A DNA stretch of 64,000 nucleotides, from positions 1,178,001-1,242,000 of the forward strand of contig JAQJZZ010000021.1 of the NCBI GenBank assembly GCA_030077755.1. Direction: 5' to 3'. Under the pieces are notes generated by a model, which worked only from the letters and a program-made list of their open reading frames with translations, did not search any database and was not told the origin of the DNA. Position 1 is the stretch's first letter. The number at the start of each line of letters is the position of its first letter. Of this stretch, positions 10,502 to 21,125 are shown piece by piece. Source of the DNA: Filosporella fistucella (lineage: Eukaryota > Ascomycota > Leotiomycetes > Helotiales). The position numbers and the translations under genes are program-made.

Positions 10502-12994
10502 ATGGCATCGCTTCCCTTGAGGCTCCTCAGCCTTACCGATGACAAGCTCCAGATTATCTATCCACAAACTCATGGAGTCAAGCAGTTTGATATTATCACC
10601 TACACATGGGGTACGACGATCGCGCCATACCGTTGCGATATACCAGGAGTCGATTGGAATGTGACGATAAACCCGCGGAAATTGAACGATATCAAGAGGT
10701 TGATGCAAACCGCAAAGATTCAGTACTTATGGGTGGATTGTGTATGTCTCAATCAGGAGGATAGCAAAGAGATGGCTGCTGAGGTAATGAAAATGTATGA
10801 ATATGTAAGTCATTGTTTTGTGATCGACGCTTCTGTTACTATTTTAGTCGAAATATCCAAGACGAGTGCTGACCTTACACTTTTTCACAGTACAAAAGCG
10901 CGCGCAAGTGTTACATCTTGATGGAGATGGATATAGTCTGGAATCCTGAAACTATCTTGGAAAACCTAAAATTCCTCGACCACATACTATCCAACATACG
11001 TGGAGCTGCACTGGCAGCCGAAGCCAACCTCTCAGAAAAGATAATTCAAGATCTATCCTCGTGGGACAAAAATGCGAAATGGGAATTTCCTCTGGATCGC
11101 TCAATCGTCAAACCTGCCGGAATCGACATGGGAGTGCTGAACTGCTACTCCACATGCGTCAAACAAGTCCGATCGCTATTCGACAACCCATACTTCTACA
11201 GAGTATGGACATTCCAAGAGATGCTCCTCGGGAAAAACATCACCATGTTCGGAATAAACGAACAGCACATCTCATGTATTGGCGAACTGGATACTTGGAT
11301 GGATCTTGCAACAGAAGCGAAGGATAAGGCGGTCAAACTGCAGGCATGGATTATTGTATCTAGAGTCCTTAGAACATCGTCAATCAACACGGTCTTGAAT
11401 ATCATTGACGAAGATTGCGTGGATTTGAATATTCTGCAAACGCAAGTCAAAGGGATCAGTAGCGCGAGAATGGACATCATTAATGGGGGATCTCGGTGGT
11501 GGTACGAGAATCACAAGGGAATTAGCAACGTTTTCTCCGCCATCTCCATAAGCCCCCGTCAGTGTTTTCATCGGAAAGACCTGTTCAGGGGACTCTTGGG
11601 CATCTTCTCCGGACTTTTTACCGTGGAGGAAATAGAGAGGGACTTGGACGGAGATGATATCGAAAAGCTTACCCACACCTTCTTTAGGCAGCTGTCAACG
11701 AAGACGGAAAATGCTTGGACGAAACTTGCAATCAGCAGTGGAGAGAGGACAGAGATGGACTGGATACCAGTGATGGCAAATCACAATAACCTCTTGACCA
11801 CCGATATCTTCGCTGGGGTTGTTCATCTCGGACGCATGAAATCAAAGGGCTTGGCGACATCAATCGCAACAACTGGCCTTGTGGGAAGTCCGAAGAGTTA
11901 CATGAAGATTCTGCTCCACCAGGATAACAGAGGGTGGCAATTCACTTTCAGGGGGTGCAACGCCGGGAAGAAAGTCAGTACTGGTGTTTTCGGCAGTGAG
12001 CCAATACCCATCATAGATCAACTACACAACGTAGCTGGAGACGAGACAGGAAGAATCCTAGTGCAGTGCGCGACCATTCTGGGAAGTCTGATGGATCCCG
12101 GCTACAATATAATTGATTTCCGGAGGAGGATGCTCAATAAACTCCAACCATACTGGACTGTTAGTGATCCAAATGCAAAACCTACTGGCTGGGTCGATAG
12201 ATGCGTGAGCGGCACAGGCTGGGGAGATCTAAACGCGGATCTTTTTAGAGTTCACAACAGATCGATGAACTGTAAGCTAGGAGCAATCACGGATTGCGCT
12301 TCTCGTCTCTACAACAAAACGACAGCGGGTATTTCGTGTGAGGTTCGTGTCAACTGTGGGTGTACCATGACGGGACCATTTCCGTTAATGTTTGAAGCTA
12401 TAACTGCAGTGTAAGTAGCTTGTGTTTCTCATTTCGAGACTTTTCATTCTGAAATAACTGTTAGAGAGCCTAAAAAGAGGAATGGCTCGGGCTCCCCTTC
12501 TCGAAACTTATTGACTGACTCTCCATCTCTCTAGACAAAACAGCTCTCTGGGTGGTATCTCGGCCTCCCTGGACGAACATGACAGAATCACCCTCAGTGA
12601 CGGCCTCGGCCTCCTTCAAGTCGGCGATGTCGGTAAATCTTTCAACCTCGTCGCCACAGGGGGCGACATCGACTACCACAAGTCCTACGCCTCTCTTTGC
12701 AGAAGCACGAAAAATCACAAACCTGTCACCTGCAAAAAGTTTGTCCCTAGAGGCAGGGCATTAGTCAGCGAAGATTTCACGCACAAGATCACAGATTCGA
12801 TGCGCGATTATGGATATGTGGATTTTACAAATAGACATGAGGTCGAGAATGATGAGGATAAGAAGGAGATAAGAGGACCGGGGAATTTGTTGATTTGTAG
12901 GAATCATCCTATGGGGAAGTATAAAATTGTTGGGGTTTGTATTGACAATTGGATTGAGAATAAGGGAGGAGAGAATACTGTGACTATACGATAA
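10502..12994 (+). CDS. HET-domain (heterokaryon incompatibility) protein
   Basis: Exons are 10502-10804, 10891-12410 and 12535-12994. Introns of 86 and 124 nt join them in frame to give 760 residues. The second acceptor (CTCTCTAG at 12534) was chosen because it restores the frame; the nearer TAG at 12464 leads to an early stop. The N-terminus has the HET signature: FDIITYTWGT at about residue 29, then YLWVDCVCLNQED at about 77, and RVWTFQEML further on. HET domains trigger cell death when genetically different hyphae fuse; the domain is TIR-like in fold according to published work. The 450-residue C-terminal part is typical in length but has no recognised domain. No repeats are present. It is unbroken, unlike many neighbours. 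Confidence 0.88.
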
Positions 12995-13599
12995 ATGGAT
13001 GATTTGTGCTCTGCAGGTTGGGTGGTTTGGATGTTGAGGATGGCAGTGGTGATATGAATAATTGAAGGCAGAACGTGGTAATTAGGCTGGAATCCATTCC
13101 GGGCAGGATGAAAGAATCATGGGGATTGTGAGTAGGTTCTTAATCAGATTGGTCACAACCAATCTCCAGAACAGAAAATTAAGCATAGCACTCACAAAAT
13201 GATTAGGGCTCCTAACGAATCAAATCGTATTTTAGGATGGTTCGGTTCTACTGCGTATTGAACCAAGGGAGCTGCTTATCAGACCGTTTGAATGTCGATT
13301 GGTTCCCAGATCGGGTGCCATGGAGCCAAAAGTGGGAGGAAATCCACCTTTCCTGATCCAGCTCGCCGCTGACTTCCCATTCGAGATACCAGGGAGGTGT
13401 TCACATGTGATGAGAGTAAATGGGTAGCGTTTTCTCAAGATAAGGAGGTGTAAGTCTTAGAAGAAGTTTGGAATACTCCTTGTGATCATATCAGTATATG
13501 CTCTGTGACGCTTCACTCTTCTTACTGAAAAGAAACTTTCATTCTATCCATCTTCAGCCCACCATTCTAAGTTGAGTTTGATTCCACAATTATCTAATT
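12995..13599. other. Intergenic between HET and oxygenase genes
   Basis: About 600 bases with no recognisable exon, RNA or repeat. It presumably holds the HET gene terminator and the oxygenase promoter. Confidence 0.3.
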
Positions 13600-14852
13600 A
13601 TGCTCTATAAAGGTCAAGAAATTGCACCATGGACGGATCCCAACAAAGCAGCCGGCTATTTTGGAACGGAAGCTAGAAGCAACAATGCTATAGTTGGAGA
13701 CTTCGATTCCATACCTCTCATCGAAATCTCTGGAATATTCTCCTCTGACATTCAAGATAGACAGAAAGTCGCAACTGAAATTCGACATGCTTGCGAGGTT
13801 GTCGGATTCTTCTATATCAAGGGACATGGCGTTCCGCAGGAGATGATCGATAAGACTTTTGAGTGGGCTGAAGCGTTTTTCAAGCTCCCATTTGAAGAAA
13901 AGATGGAACTTTTCATCAATAATCAAGATAATTATCGTGGATACACCCCGTTGTGGGGAAGTGGAAAGCCTGATGATGATGGACTAGCGAGTGAGTCTCC
14001 CATTTGTCTCTCCTGACCGGGCTTTGACAACAGTCCCAGATGCAAATGAGGCGTTTGACTGGGGACTTGATCCGAAGCTCAATGACGATCCCACATACAC
14101 TTGTAACGACCCTTTCATGAAAGGAGATAACGTATGGCCGCGCCAGCTCCCTGGCTTCGAAAGTCATTTATCAACCTACTTTGCAACGCTCAGATCTCTA
14201 GGACGTGGCATGATCAAGATTGTGGCTCTTTCTCTTGGATTGGAAGAAGACATGCTTTCGAAATATGTAACGCATCCTGGATGTTCTGCTGTTGTTGCAC
14301 ATTACCCACCTCTCAACCCAACCAGCGCAAAGCTGGGTCTTGATGCACATACAGACAACGAATGCAAGTCATCCTCTCTTATTTCCAATTCGTACTAACG
14401 TGAATATAGTCCTCACGTTCCTGGCTCCCGGGAAAGTGCGTGCTTTGGAAGTGTTGAATAGGAATGGTCAATGGATCTCCGCTCCTCCTATGGAGGGTGC
14501 TTATATTGTAAACGTTGGCGACCAATTACAAAGGATTGTCTTCGTTCATGTCTGCCTTTTCAAAAATTTGGTAGGACTAACAGTGTATCAGGTTCACCAA
14601 CAATATGTATGTTTCAACAAAACACCGAGTAATCAACCACACTGGGGAAGAAAGATACTCTGTGCCGTTCTTCTTCTCGGCAAATTGGGAGATTGCTATC
14701 GATGTCAGTCTTTTCCAAATTGGTACCTACTCTATCCTAACACTTATTAGCCATTGTTGGAATTTTGGCCTGAGAACGCTAAATATGAATCGCGCAATGT
14801 CACAGCAGGACAAGTTAGTATCAACAATCAAGTGTGGCAGCTTCTGAACTGA
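13600..14852 (+). CDS. 2-oxoglutarate/Fe(II)-dependent dioxygenase (isopenicillin N synthase-like)
   Basis: Exons are 13600-13990, 14034-14363, 14410-about 14537, about 14584-14703 and 14751-14852. The protein (about 350-356 residues) has the N-terminal DIOX_N block (IPLIEIS...HACEVVGFFYIKGHGVP) and the catalytic 2OG-Fe(II) domain: iron ligands in HTD and KHRV, and the 2-oxoglutarate-binding RYSVPFF. Intron 2 (14364-14409) uses a GC donor with a strong CTAAC branch point. At intron 3 the expected join QLQR/FTNN would need donor GA at 14534-14535. The only canonical in-frame alternative (14538-14583) adds four residues and places the branch sequence against the acceptor. The family oxidises small molecules in secondary metabolism, hormone or alkaloid pathways; the substrate here is unknown. 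It is possibly a gene beginning to decay. Confidence 0.75.
14364..14409 (+). other. GC-AG intron in the oxygenase gene
   Basis: The donor reads GCAAGT, the branch region GTACTAAC and the acceptor ATATAG. Removing it joins AHTDNE to FLTFLAPG in frame, exactly across the iron-binding motif of the family. GC-AG introns are a known minor class handled by the major spliceosome. Confidence 0.8.
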
Positions 14853-15132
14853 CACAGTCATAGATGTAAAAGCACTGCATGATGGCTCTGCATATTCCTG
14901 CTGATACAAACCCAAGTTTCCAAAAGTATCTGAAGAGCTAGATCAAGGTTCCAAATAAAGCTTCCAGGACATGTGTTGACGAATGTACAATTCAAGAAAA
15001 TTAACTCTGAAATATCACTGATCAAAGAACATATCAGTATGAAGTCTCTTTACCTATCATAAGAAGAGGTCGATTGTTACTCCCTTTGTCTGTGTCTAAA
15101 CTGTGAAGTTCTTCCATCTCATAACCCGCATC

Positions 15133-15663
15133 ATGTTATCTTACGCTGCCTATTCTACAGCTCCGGTAATCTTACAGCAGACCCATGAAGATCGTTCCAG
15201 GTTCTCTAAATGTATACCTTTCTTTTGGTCGGCGCTTCTCGAGCTTCAGAAGGGCTCAAATTTTGGCTTGGAAGAGCCGTTGAAGATACTGAACGGTTTG
15301 ATTGATACATTCGGCGAAGTCTTACCTGGAAATGCTCGAAGAATTTCTGAGCCTCAGGAAAGTAATGTTCATAGCAAATACGAGATTCCCCAGGCCCACA
15401 ACATGCTTTGGAGCATGGTGGGTATTCCTGGCCTTACCAATTTCGATAAGGTTGACGCTACCCCTCGGAATGGCACGGCATACTGGGCTGAACCTATGGT
15501 TGATGACCATAGTTTGATGAGTGATTCGATGTATGGATTGTTCATTCTGAACGTTTCTGAGAATCTGGGTGTTTATGGTGAAAGGGTTATGGCTTTTGGG
15601 TACCATGTGCCTAAGGCACCTTTCGTATATATATATCTGCCTTTTGGCTTCTTAGACCTGTAG
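15133..15663 (+). pseudogene. Truncated C-terminal part of a fungal transcription factor (probable)
   Basis: An open frame of about 176 residues begins at the ATG at 15133, with an in-frame stop just upstream (15097-15099). Blocks such as RSRFSKCIPFFWSALLELQ, NMLWSMVGIPG and MYGLFILNVSENLG resemble the C-terminal region of fungal-specific Zn2Cys6 regulators. No zinc cluster or central fungal_trans region exists upstream, so this would be a 5'-truncated remnant. It follows the oxygenase on the same strand. Alternatively it is a short unrelated gene with an unseen first exon. Low to moderate confidence. Confidence 0.4.
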
Positions 15664-15719
15664 GCAGCTCACACTCCAATGCATTCTCTACAACAACAGC
15701 AGACCACCAGAAGCCTCCT

Positions 15720-16606
15720 CTATATTGCGGTTCTCTTTACAATACTAGGCAGGTTGCCAACAGCGACCGGTTTCGGGGCTATTAACATGGGATATGATTT
15801 TCGAACATTGTTGGGTTTGGTGACTACTGTTTGCTGAACTTGAGCATTTGAGCATGAGTCTTGATGCTGTCTAGCGATGCAAGGAATGCTGGCCATATTG
15901 GAACCTGGAAACAGCGCAGGTTTTGCACACGACGATAAATTTCGACCAACGACGGCAAATTCAGCGAGGGGTGTTCGGTAAGAGTGGGCTAGATGATGAT
16001 ATTGTCCAGAAGCAGGGGGTGTTTTGGCCATGGCAAAATCCACGGGGAGACCAACTCGTCTCCTTTTAGGAGCGCTTCCAGCAGCATTTTGCGGAGTTTG
16101 AACACTATAAGCCGTCCTTGTCTCAGCACTAGCATCGTTTTTACTCGCGTGCTCATCCAGAGGATGTTGTACTCTCCTACCTTGATCGGATCCACTCGCC
16201 GTACTTCCCGGTGTCTGGACATTTGGAGTCAAATTTTCCTCGGGACTCGCAGGGTCAACGGGCAAATCATGATTTGCTGGCAATGCTACACCGCTGTCCG
16301 CACCAATACCACCAATCGAGAGCGCAATGAACCCAAATGTAGGTCCACGGTTCTCCGTCCTGATCTTCTCCGCATTTCTCTCAGCGTTAGATTCATGGTG
16401 ATAGACTCTACCATAGGACTTTCGTATAACAATCTGACACCTGGTGGATTGGGAAGTCCCGCACGTTGTAACAGTGCCTTCTGATATTGACCTAGACTCT
16501 TCAGTCCAGTCTCAGGCGCCCCTTGTCCGACTGATAGACCACACCGGGCCAATTGAGTTATGACACCTGTGCCATTATGGCTATGGGTTTGAGCGTTGCA
16601 AAACAT
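15720..16606 (-). CDS. Unrecognised low-complexity ORFs, possibly degenerate
   Basis: Two minus-strand frames overlap here. One is open from about 16430 down to 15720 and encodes a polar protein with GPTFGFIALSIGG, several Pro/Ser/Thr-rich stretches and a basic PKRRRVG segment. The other covers 16606-16286. They might be exons of one gene joined near 16435 (a TGTCAG acceptor is present), but no ATG-led, splice-consistent model was found. No family is recognised. They could also be chance open frames in Pro/Ser-biased sequence. Confidence 0.25.
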
Positions 16607-17090
16607 TGATAGTGATAGGGTACTGACGTGGCCTTTTGCTGGCTTGCCAATACAGTCGTTGAAGAGGTTCTATACATGTGGCATCTATCTGTTGTCAGTC
16701 ATTGTGGTGAAGGAGCTGATCTTAATCGTAGAGATAACCAGTATGATTTGAATATCAGCGTGAGCTAGGCATTTGACTCGCAATTCTCTTAAACTCTTTC
16801 TTTGCTTCGACGAGCACATTTCCAGCAAAAAATTTTCGGGGTGACCGAATTCGCTTTCAGTTTCAATGCAGTGGGGCCTTCGCGCCGAATGAGTCTTACA
16901 GTCCCGTCAGGCATAGGAACCTCCACCTTACTTTGTTTGCTTGCAATGGCATGATAAACTCATATTTATACACATCAGGAGCAGCCTTGAAGATAGCTCT
17001 GCTGTATGGCTCTTTCTTCCATCTTGTCAGCCTAGAGCAAATTCCTGCGCAGATGCCAGTAAAGGCTCAAATTCGAGTATGGCAACTATT

Positions 17091-18060
17091 TTAAGTATCT
17101 TTGCATATTTCGTTTGCTGGCACTGAGGAGTCTTCGAAGTTTGCTGCATAGACATTTCCAAGAACAGCTTCGAGGCTGTCGAACCCATTTTCTTTGGCAG
17201 CTTGTAATACCCGGCTTATTCGATTTGAGAGAAGAGGATCAGAAGGTCGAGTTTGAGGGGGTAGTTGATCCGTTAATATTTGCTCATTAGGAATTACTTC
17301 TGGCAAGATCTCCTGGCTTGGTTCACGTGTGAAACTCTGCACAGGTGTTGGGAGAGGAGATTGCAGCTCATCATGCTGTGAGGTTGCTGCACTGGTATGG
17401 ATCGGATGTGAGGTGGAACTTGAGGCTGATTCGCAGGTGGCAGAAGATTAGGCTTATCGACTGGCAAGGTTGTCTGACGTTGTATATTTGTGGTATTTGG
17501 AGATCGAGGGTGTTGAGAACTAGGGATGGAAGGCGGCTGCTCTGAGTGTTGACCGAGAACTGTCTGCGTATAGACTCTATATAAAAATCTGGTGCTTCAG
17601 TAGAGCCAGCGGGGTGCATTGTTGGCGATTGAGTGACTGGAGTCCATGTATAAGAACCCGAATTATGAAGAGATAGGGCTGCATCATCAGCGGCTGAGAA
17701 TTTGGGAGTTGAGGCATGAGCAGCTGGAGTACCTGCACCGGAAATTCCGTTACCTGGAAATCCCCCAGATTCGGACTCAGCACCCAAACGCCCAATTGAT
17801 TCAAGCAAATTGTCCCCCCTCATCAGCCTCCCAGTTCTTGGTTCAGTATTGTCTTGTGTTGCTCGATAAATCTGCAGTGCTTGCCATCTCAGCGGCGGAT
17901 ACTTCTCGTAATTCATCAAGGGGAGATCCACTAGTGGTCTGCTCGGTGCCAGGAAAACCTGTTTCTCATAGTCTACCAAGGGTGGATCAATTCGTGGTCC
18001 AACAGGTCTGCCACACTTTCTCGGCGGGAGCTTTGGCATTCTTCCTCCTCTATCCTTCAC
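17091..18060 (-). pseudogene. Pro/Ser-rich degenerate regulatory-protein-like ORFs
   Basis: Going down the minus strand, an open frame from 18060 contains an AT-hook-like RKCGRPVGPR and then Ser/Thr/Pro-rich sequence. A shift of frame near 17540 continues as Pro/Gln-rich sequence. A second shift near 17370 enters SRVLQAAKENGFDSLEAVLGNVY, which ends at 17091. The last block resembles a short conserved segment seen in some fungal basic-region regulators, but no bZIP was found. The three-frame path suggests a decayed gene rather than an intact one. The function is not established. Confidence 0.3.
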
Positions 18061-18579
18061 TGCTTTGGTATATCAACAAGTCATTGTCAGGACGCCGGGG
18101 ATAACCACTTGCTTTTCTTGACGCGACCTTGGAGAATAGCGGATCTGCTGGGGACTGGGTTAGTAATTGGTCTTTGAGGATAAGTGAGAGTTGCAGGCTT
18201 GAAAGGTGGAAATACCTATGGAACGAGAATCAATTGGAGGTGAATTCTGACGTTGGGGAGGATATATCGAAATGATGTTCCCAGAGGGAGACGCGACAGA
18301 TAGAAATTTAGGGATACAAAACACGGTGGGGTCCCGCTGTCAGCTGACCCAGCAGCGTGCCCCAAGGACTGATGCTGGGCATACCACAGGGTTAAGGTGC
18401 CTAAGCAAAACTCTTCCAGGGTATGATAGACCCTGCAAAAGTATTCGGAAAGCTGGAAATCCCGAGTTATCATAACTTGCATTCAATCATTTGAGAGCCT
18501 GCTTTCTACACACAAATTGACCTATTATTCCAAGTCAATTGCCTCCCTTACCGCCATCGAGTTTCCCACAAATCCTGCT
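18061..18579. other. Intergenic
   Basis: About 520 bases with no recognised coding sequence, repeats or RNA between the degenerate ORFs and the 3' end of the STAND/ankyrin gene. Confidence 0.3.
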
Positions 18580-21041
18580 CTATAATTTCAAGTTACTCAA
18601 CAACTCAATCACCTCATCCTTTCCAGCCTCCTCAGCGACATCCAATGCCGTATCTCCAAATTTATCCATCTCTTCTGAATCAGCACCATTCGCAAGTAGC
18701 ACCTTCACCACCTTCTCGTGACCCTTACAAGCGGCAATGATGAGAGGTGTAGCCTCATTTTCACCAGATTTCATGTTGACGTTGCCGCCTGCGCGAACCA
18801 GATCTCGAACCACCAAATCTTGCCCAAGACTACAAGCAGTTGGCAGGGCGAGTCGTCCTTCGGCGTCTGCAATTGTTTGGTCTGCGCCTGTGGAGAGCTG
18901 TCAGTTTTGAATCGGACTGAGAGACATGTGAACAAGATTGGCATACCTTGTCGAAGTAGTGTTTGGGCAGTCTTGCCTTCACCATTAAAAATAGCAAGCA
19001 GTAAAGATGTCGCTCCCTTAAAATGCCCATCCTCCATTACGGCATTTATATCAGCACCTGCTTGGGATATCTGCAAAACAAACTCCCGATTTCCCTCAGC
19101 AGCAGCGGATAATAAGCCGCTGTTGAGCCATTTCGTTCTTGCTACTTCATCTTTTATCTCACACTTCAGCAATTTCTTCATCGCTTCGACGGATTTATAC
19201 TTGATCGCAACATTCAATGGAGAGTAACCATTGCTGCCTTTGGTGGGATCAGCACCATGCTCAAGCAGAAGCTGGATCATTTCTGGAAGATCATATGTAG
19301 CTGCTTGATGGAGAGGGCCCTCTTTCTCGAATCGATTTGGATCTGCGCCCTTTTCGAGAAGAAACTTGGCCATCTCTTCTCTGTAAGACTCTCTTCCGTC
19401 TTTACCTGTTAGCCCAGCCACGCGGTAAAGAGCTGTCTCCTTATCTGTTCCGTGGGTCGCGTTAGGATCGACCTTGCCCTCACAGCAAAGAAGTTTGACA
19501 ACCTCAAAATATCCTTCAGAAGCTGCATAGTTTAGTGCAGATTCTCCCTGCGAGTGATCCTCGAGGAGTGCACCTTGGTCAATCAGGAACTTGACAATAT
19601 CTGTATGCCCTTTACTAGCTGCACTTTGCAGTAGCGTATAGCCGTATTGGTTTTGGCCACTTAAGGTGATCTCTCTTCGACTGAGTATCATTTTGGCGAT
19701 TTCAAGACTTCCCTTGTCAATTGCTTGGGAAAAGGCAGCTTGATATACTGCTGGCTTGAGAAGACGGCCAGTCTCATCTTCATTTTCCAGAAGTATTCTG
19801 CAAATTGACTCATGACCATCTCCAGCAGCCCAATACAACGGAGACTGAATTGTGACAGTGGGGGGATTTGGGTCGGCGCCTTTCTCCAGAAAGAAGACGA
19901 AAGCATCTTCAAGGCCAAAGAGTGCAAGACGGTGAAGACATGGCCATTGATCCCATATCAGTGTGTTGACATCTGCACCTTGATTTACCAAGCTCTTCAT
20001 CTTCTGAAAGTCTTTCTGCTGAACAGCTTGCTGCAACAACGAATTTAATTGATCCTGTTCCTTCTGCGGTAAGAACTTTGGAACTTCAATTACTTCGCCA
20101 AGCCCACCTTTGGAATCAAGACGGTGGTCAATAAGAATGATTCCACCGTAACCACGACTTGGCAATAGTTCCACAATGTCGTTGTAAAGAGCGGTAGGAT
20201 CGTAGTTGTCCAGAATCAGAAGCCATGGATGCCACAGGTCGCTCAGGAACCCTTTCACGAAGCTGATCTTCTCTTTCCGCGACCCTTCAGTTGCTCTTCT
20301 GATCGTCGCATACATGCTTTCGAATCCGAGGAGAATATTCTCCAAGCTTGATGCATCAAGCCAAAAGACTGAGCGGAATTGTTTCATTGAATGAGCTCGG
20401 TGACAGTACTCGAGGACTAGCTGAGTCTTGCCAGCTCCCTTCTCCCCGGTAATTAGAAGTATAGTGGGACTCTGAACTCGTGATCTTGCAGCGTCACAGA
20501 GACTACTCTCCAATTTTTCTATCAGTTTCGGACGCTCAACAAAATTTTCGACTCGTGGTTCTCTAACATCGAAGAAGGCATCTTCGGCCAAATCAATGGG
20601 CGACTCAGAAGAATCAATAACATGATGCAGAATCAACACTGAGATATAGGTCTGGAGATTCTTTTCGATTTCGCGAACTTTTTCGTCGTACTTTAGGCTG
20701 GTGAAGACTTTCTTGATCTTGGTTTTGAAGTTGTCGCCGGGAGCCTTAGAAATTTCATTGATCATCATCTCAACTTCCAAGATCTGTGAGCGACACCCAG
20801 AGATCATTCCACGAAGAACGCATTTGTTGTCAAAGTCTAAGGTTTGCAGATGAGTATCGGTTTTAATCCTGCCAAGTGCGTTGAGAAGGAGCGGTAGTTG
20901 TAAGGCGATGGCTTGCAATGACTTTGGGACGTCTCCAGGATTGATAGAGCTGAGCTCTTCTAGACGTTTGGCAACAGTGAGGCCGAAGGTGATAAATTGA
21001 ACGATTGCAGATGCTAACCCAACGGCGCTGAGGGGATCCAT
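18580..21041 (-). CDS. STAND-type NTPase with ankyrin repeats (compact fungal NLR-like)
   Basis: Exons are 21041-18947 and 18887-18580, joined in frame by a 59 nt intron, giving 800 residues from MDPLSAVGLASAIVQF, the usual start of such fungal proteins; in-frame ATGs at 21068 and 21095 could extend it. Residues 1-30 form the hydrophobic N-terminal segment common in fungal STAND proteins. The P-loop is GEKGAGKT at 199-206 and the Walker B-like motif is WLLILDN at 273-279; a sensor-like segment GIILIDHR lies at about 301-308. The winged-helix/ARC2 part expected next is missing: ankyrin repeats begin at about 340 and run to the end. About ten repeat units show GADxN and AAxxGH motifs. Such proteins act in fungal programmed cell death and non-self recognition. 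The gene appears intact. Confidence 0.85.
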
Positions 21042-21125
21042 AGCGGTTGAAGGTACTGAAGATGCCATTAGTATTGCTGAGTTAGTCGCAGCCATGCGAA
21101 GAACTATTCGGCCGAAGCAGAACAA

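Noticed and set aside
12465..12530. Alternative acceptor at 12464 for the HET gene, giving a short C-terminus ending at a TAG.
   Set aside because: The acceptor at 12534 restores a 150-residue frame ending naturally; the shorter form would discard it.
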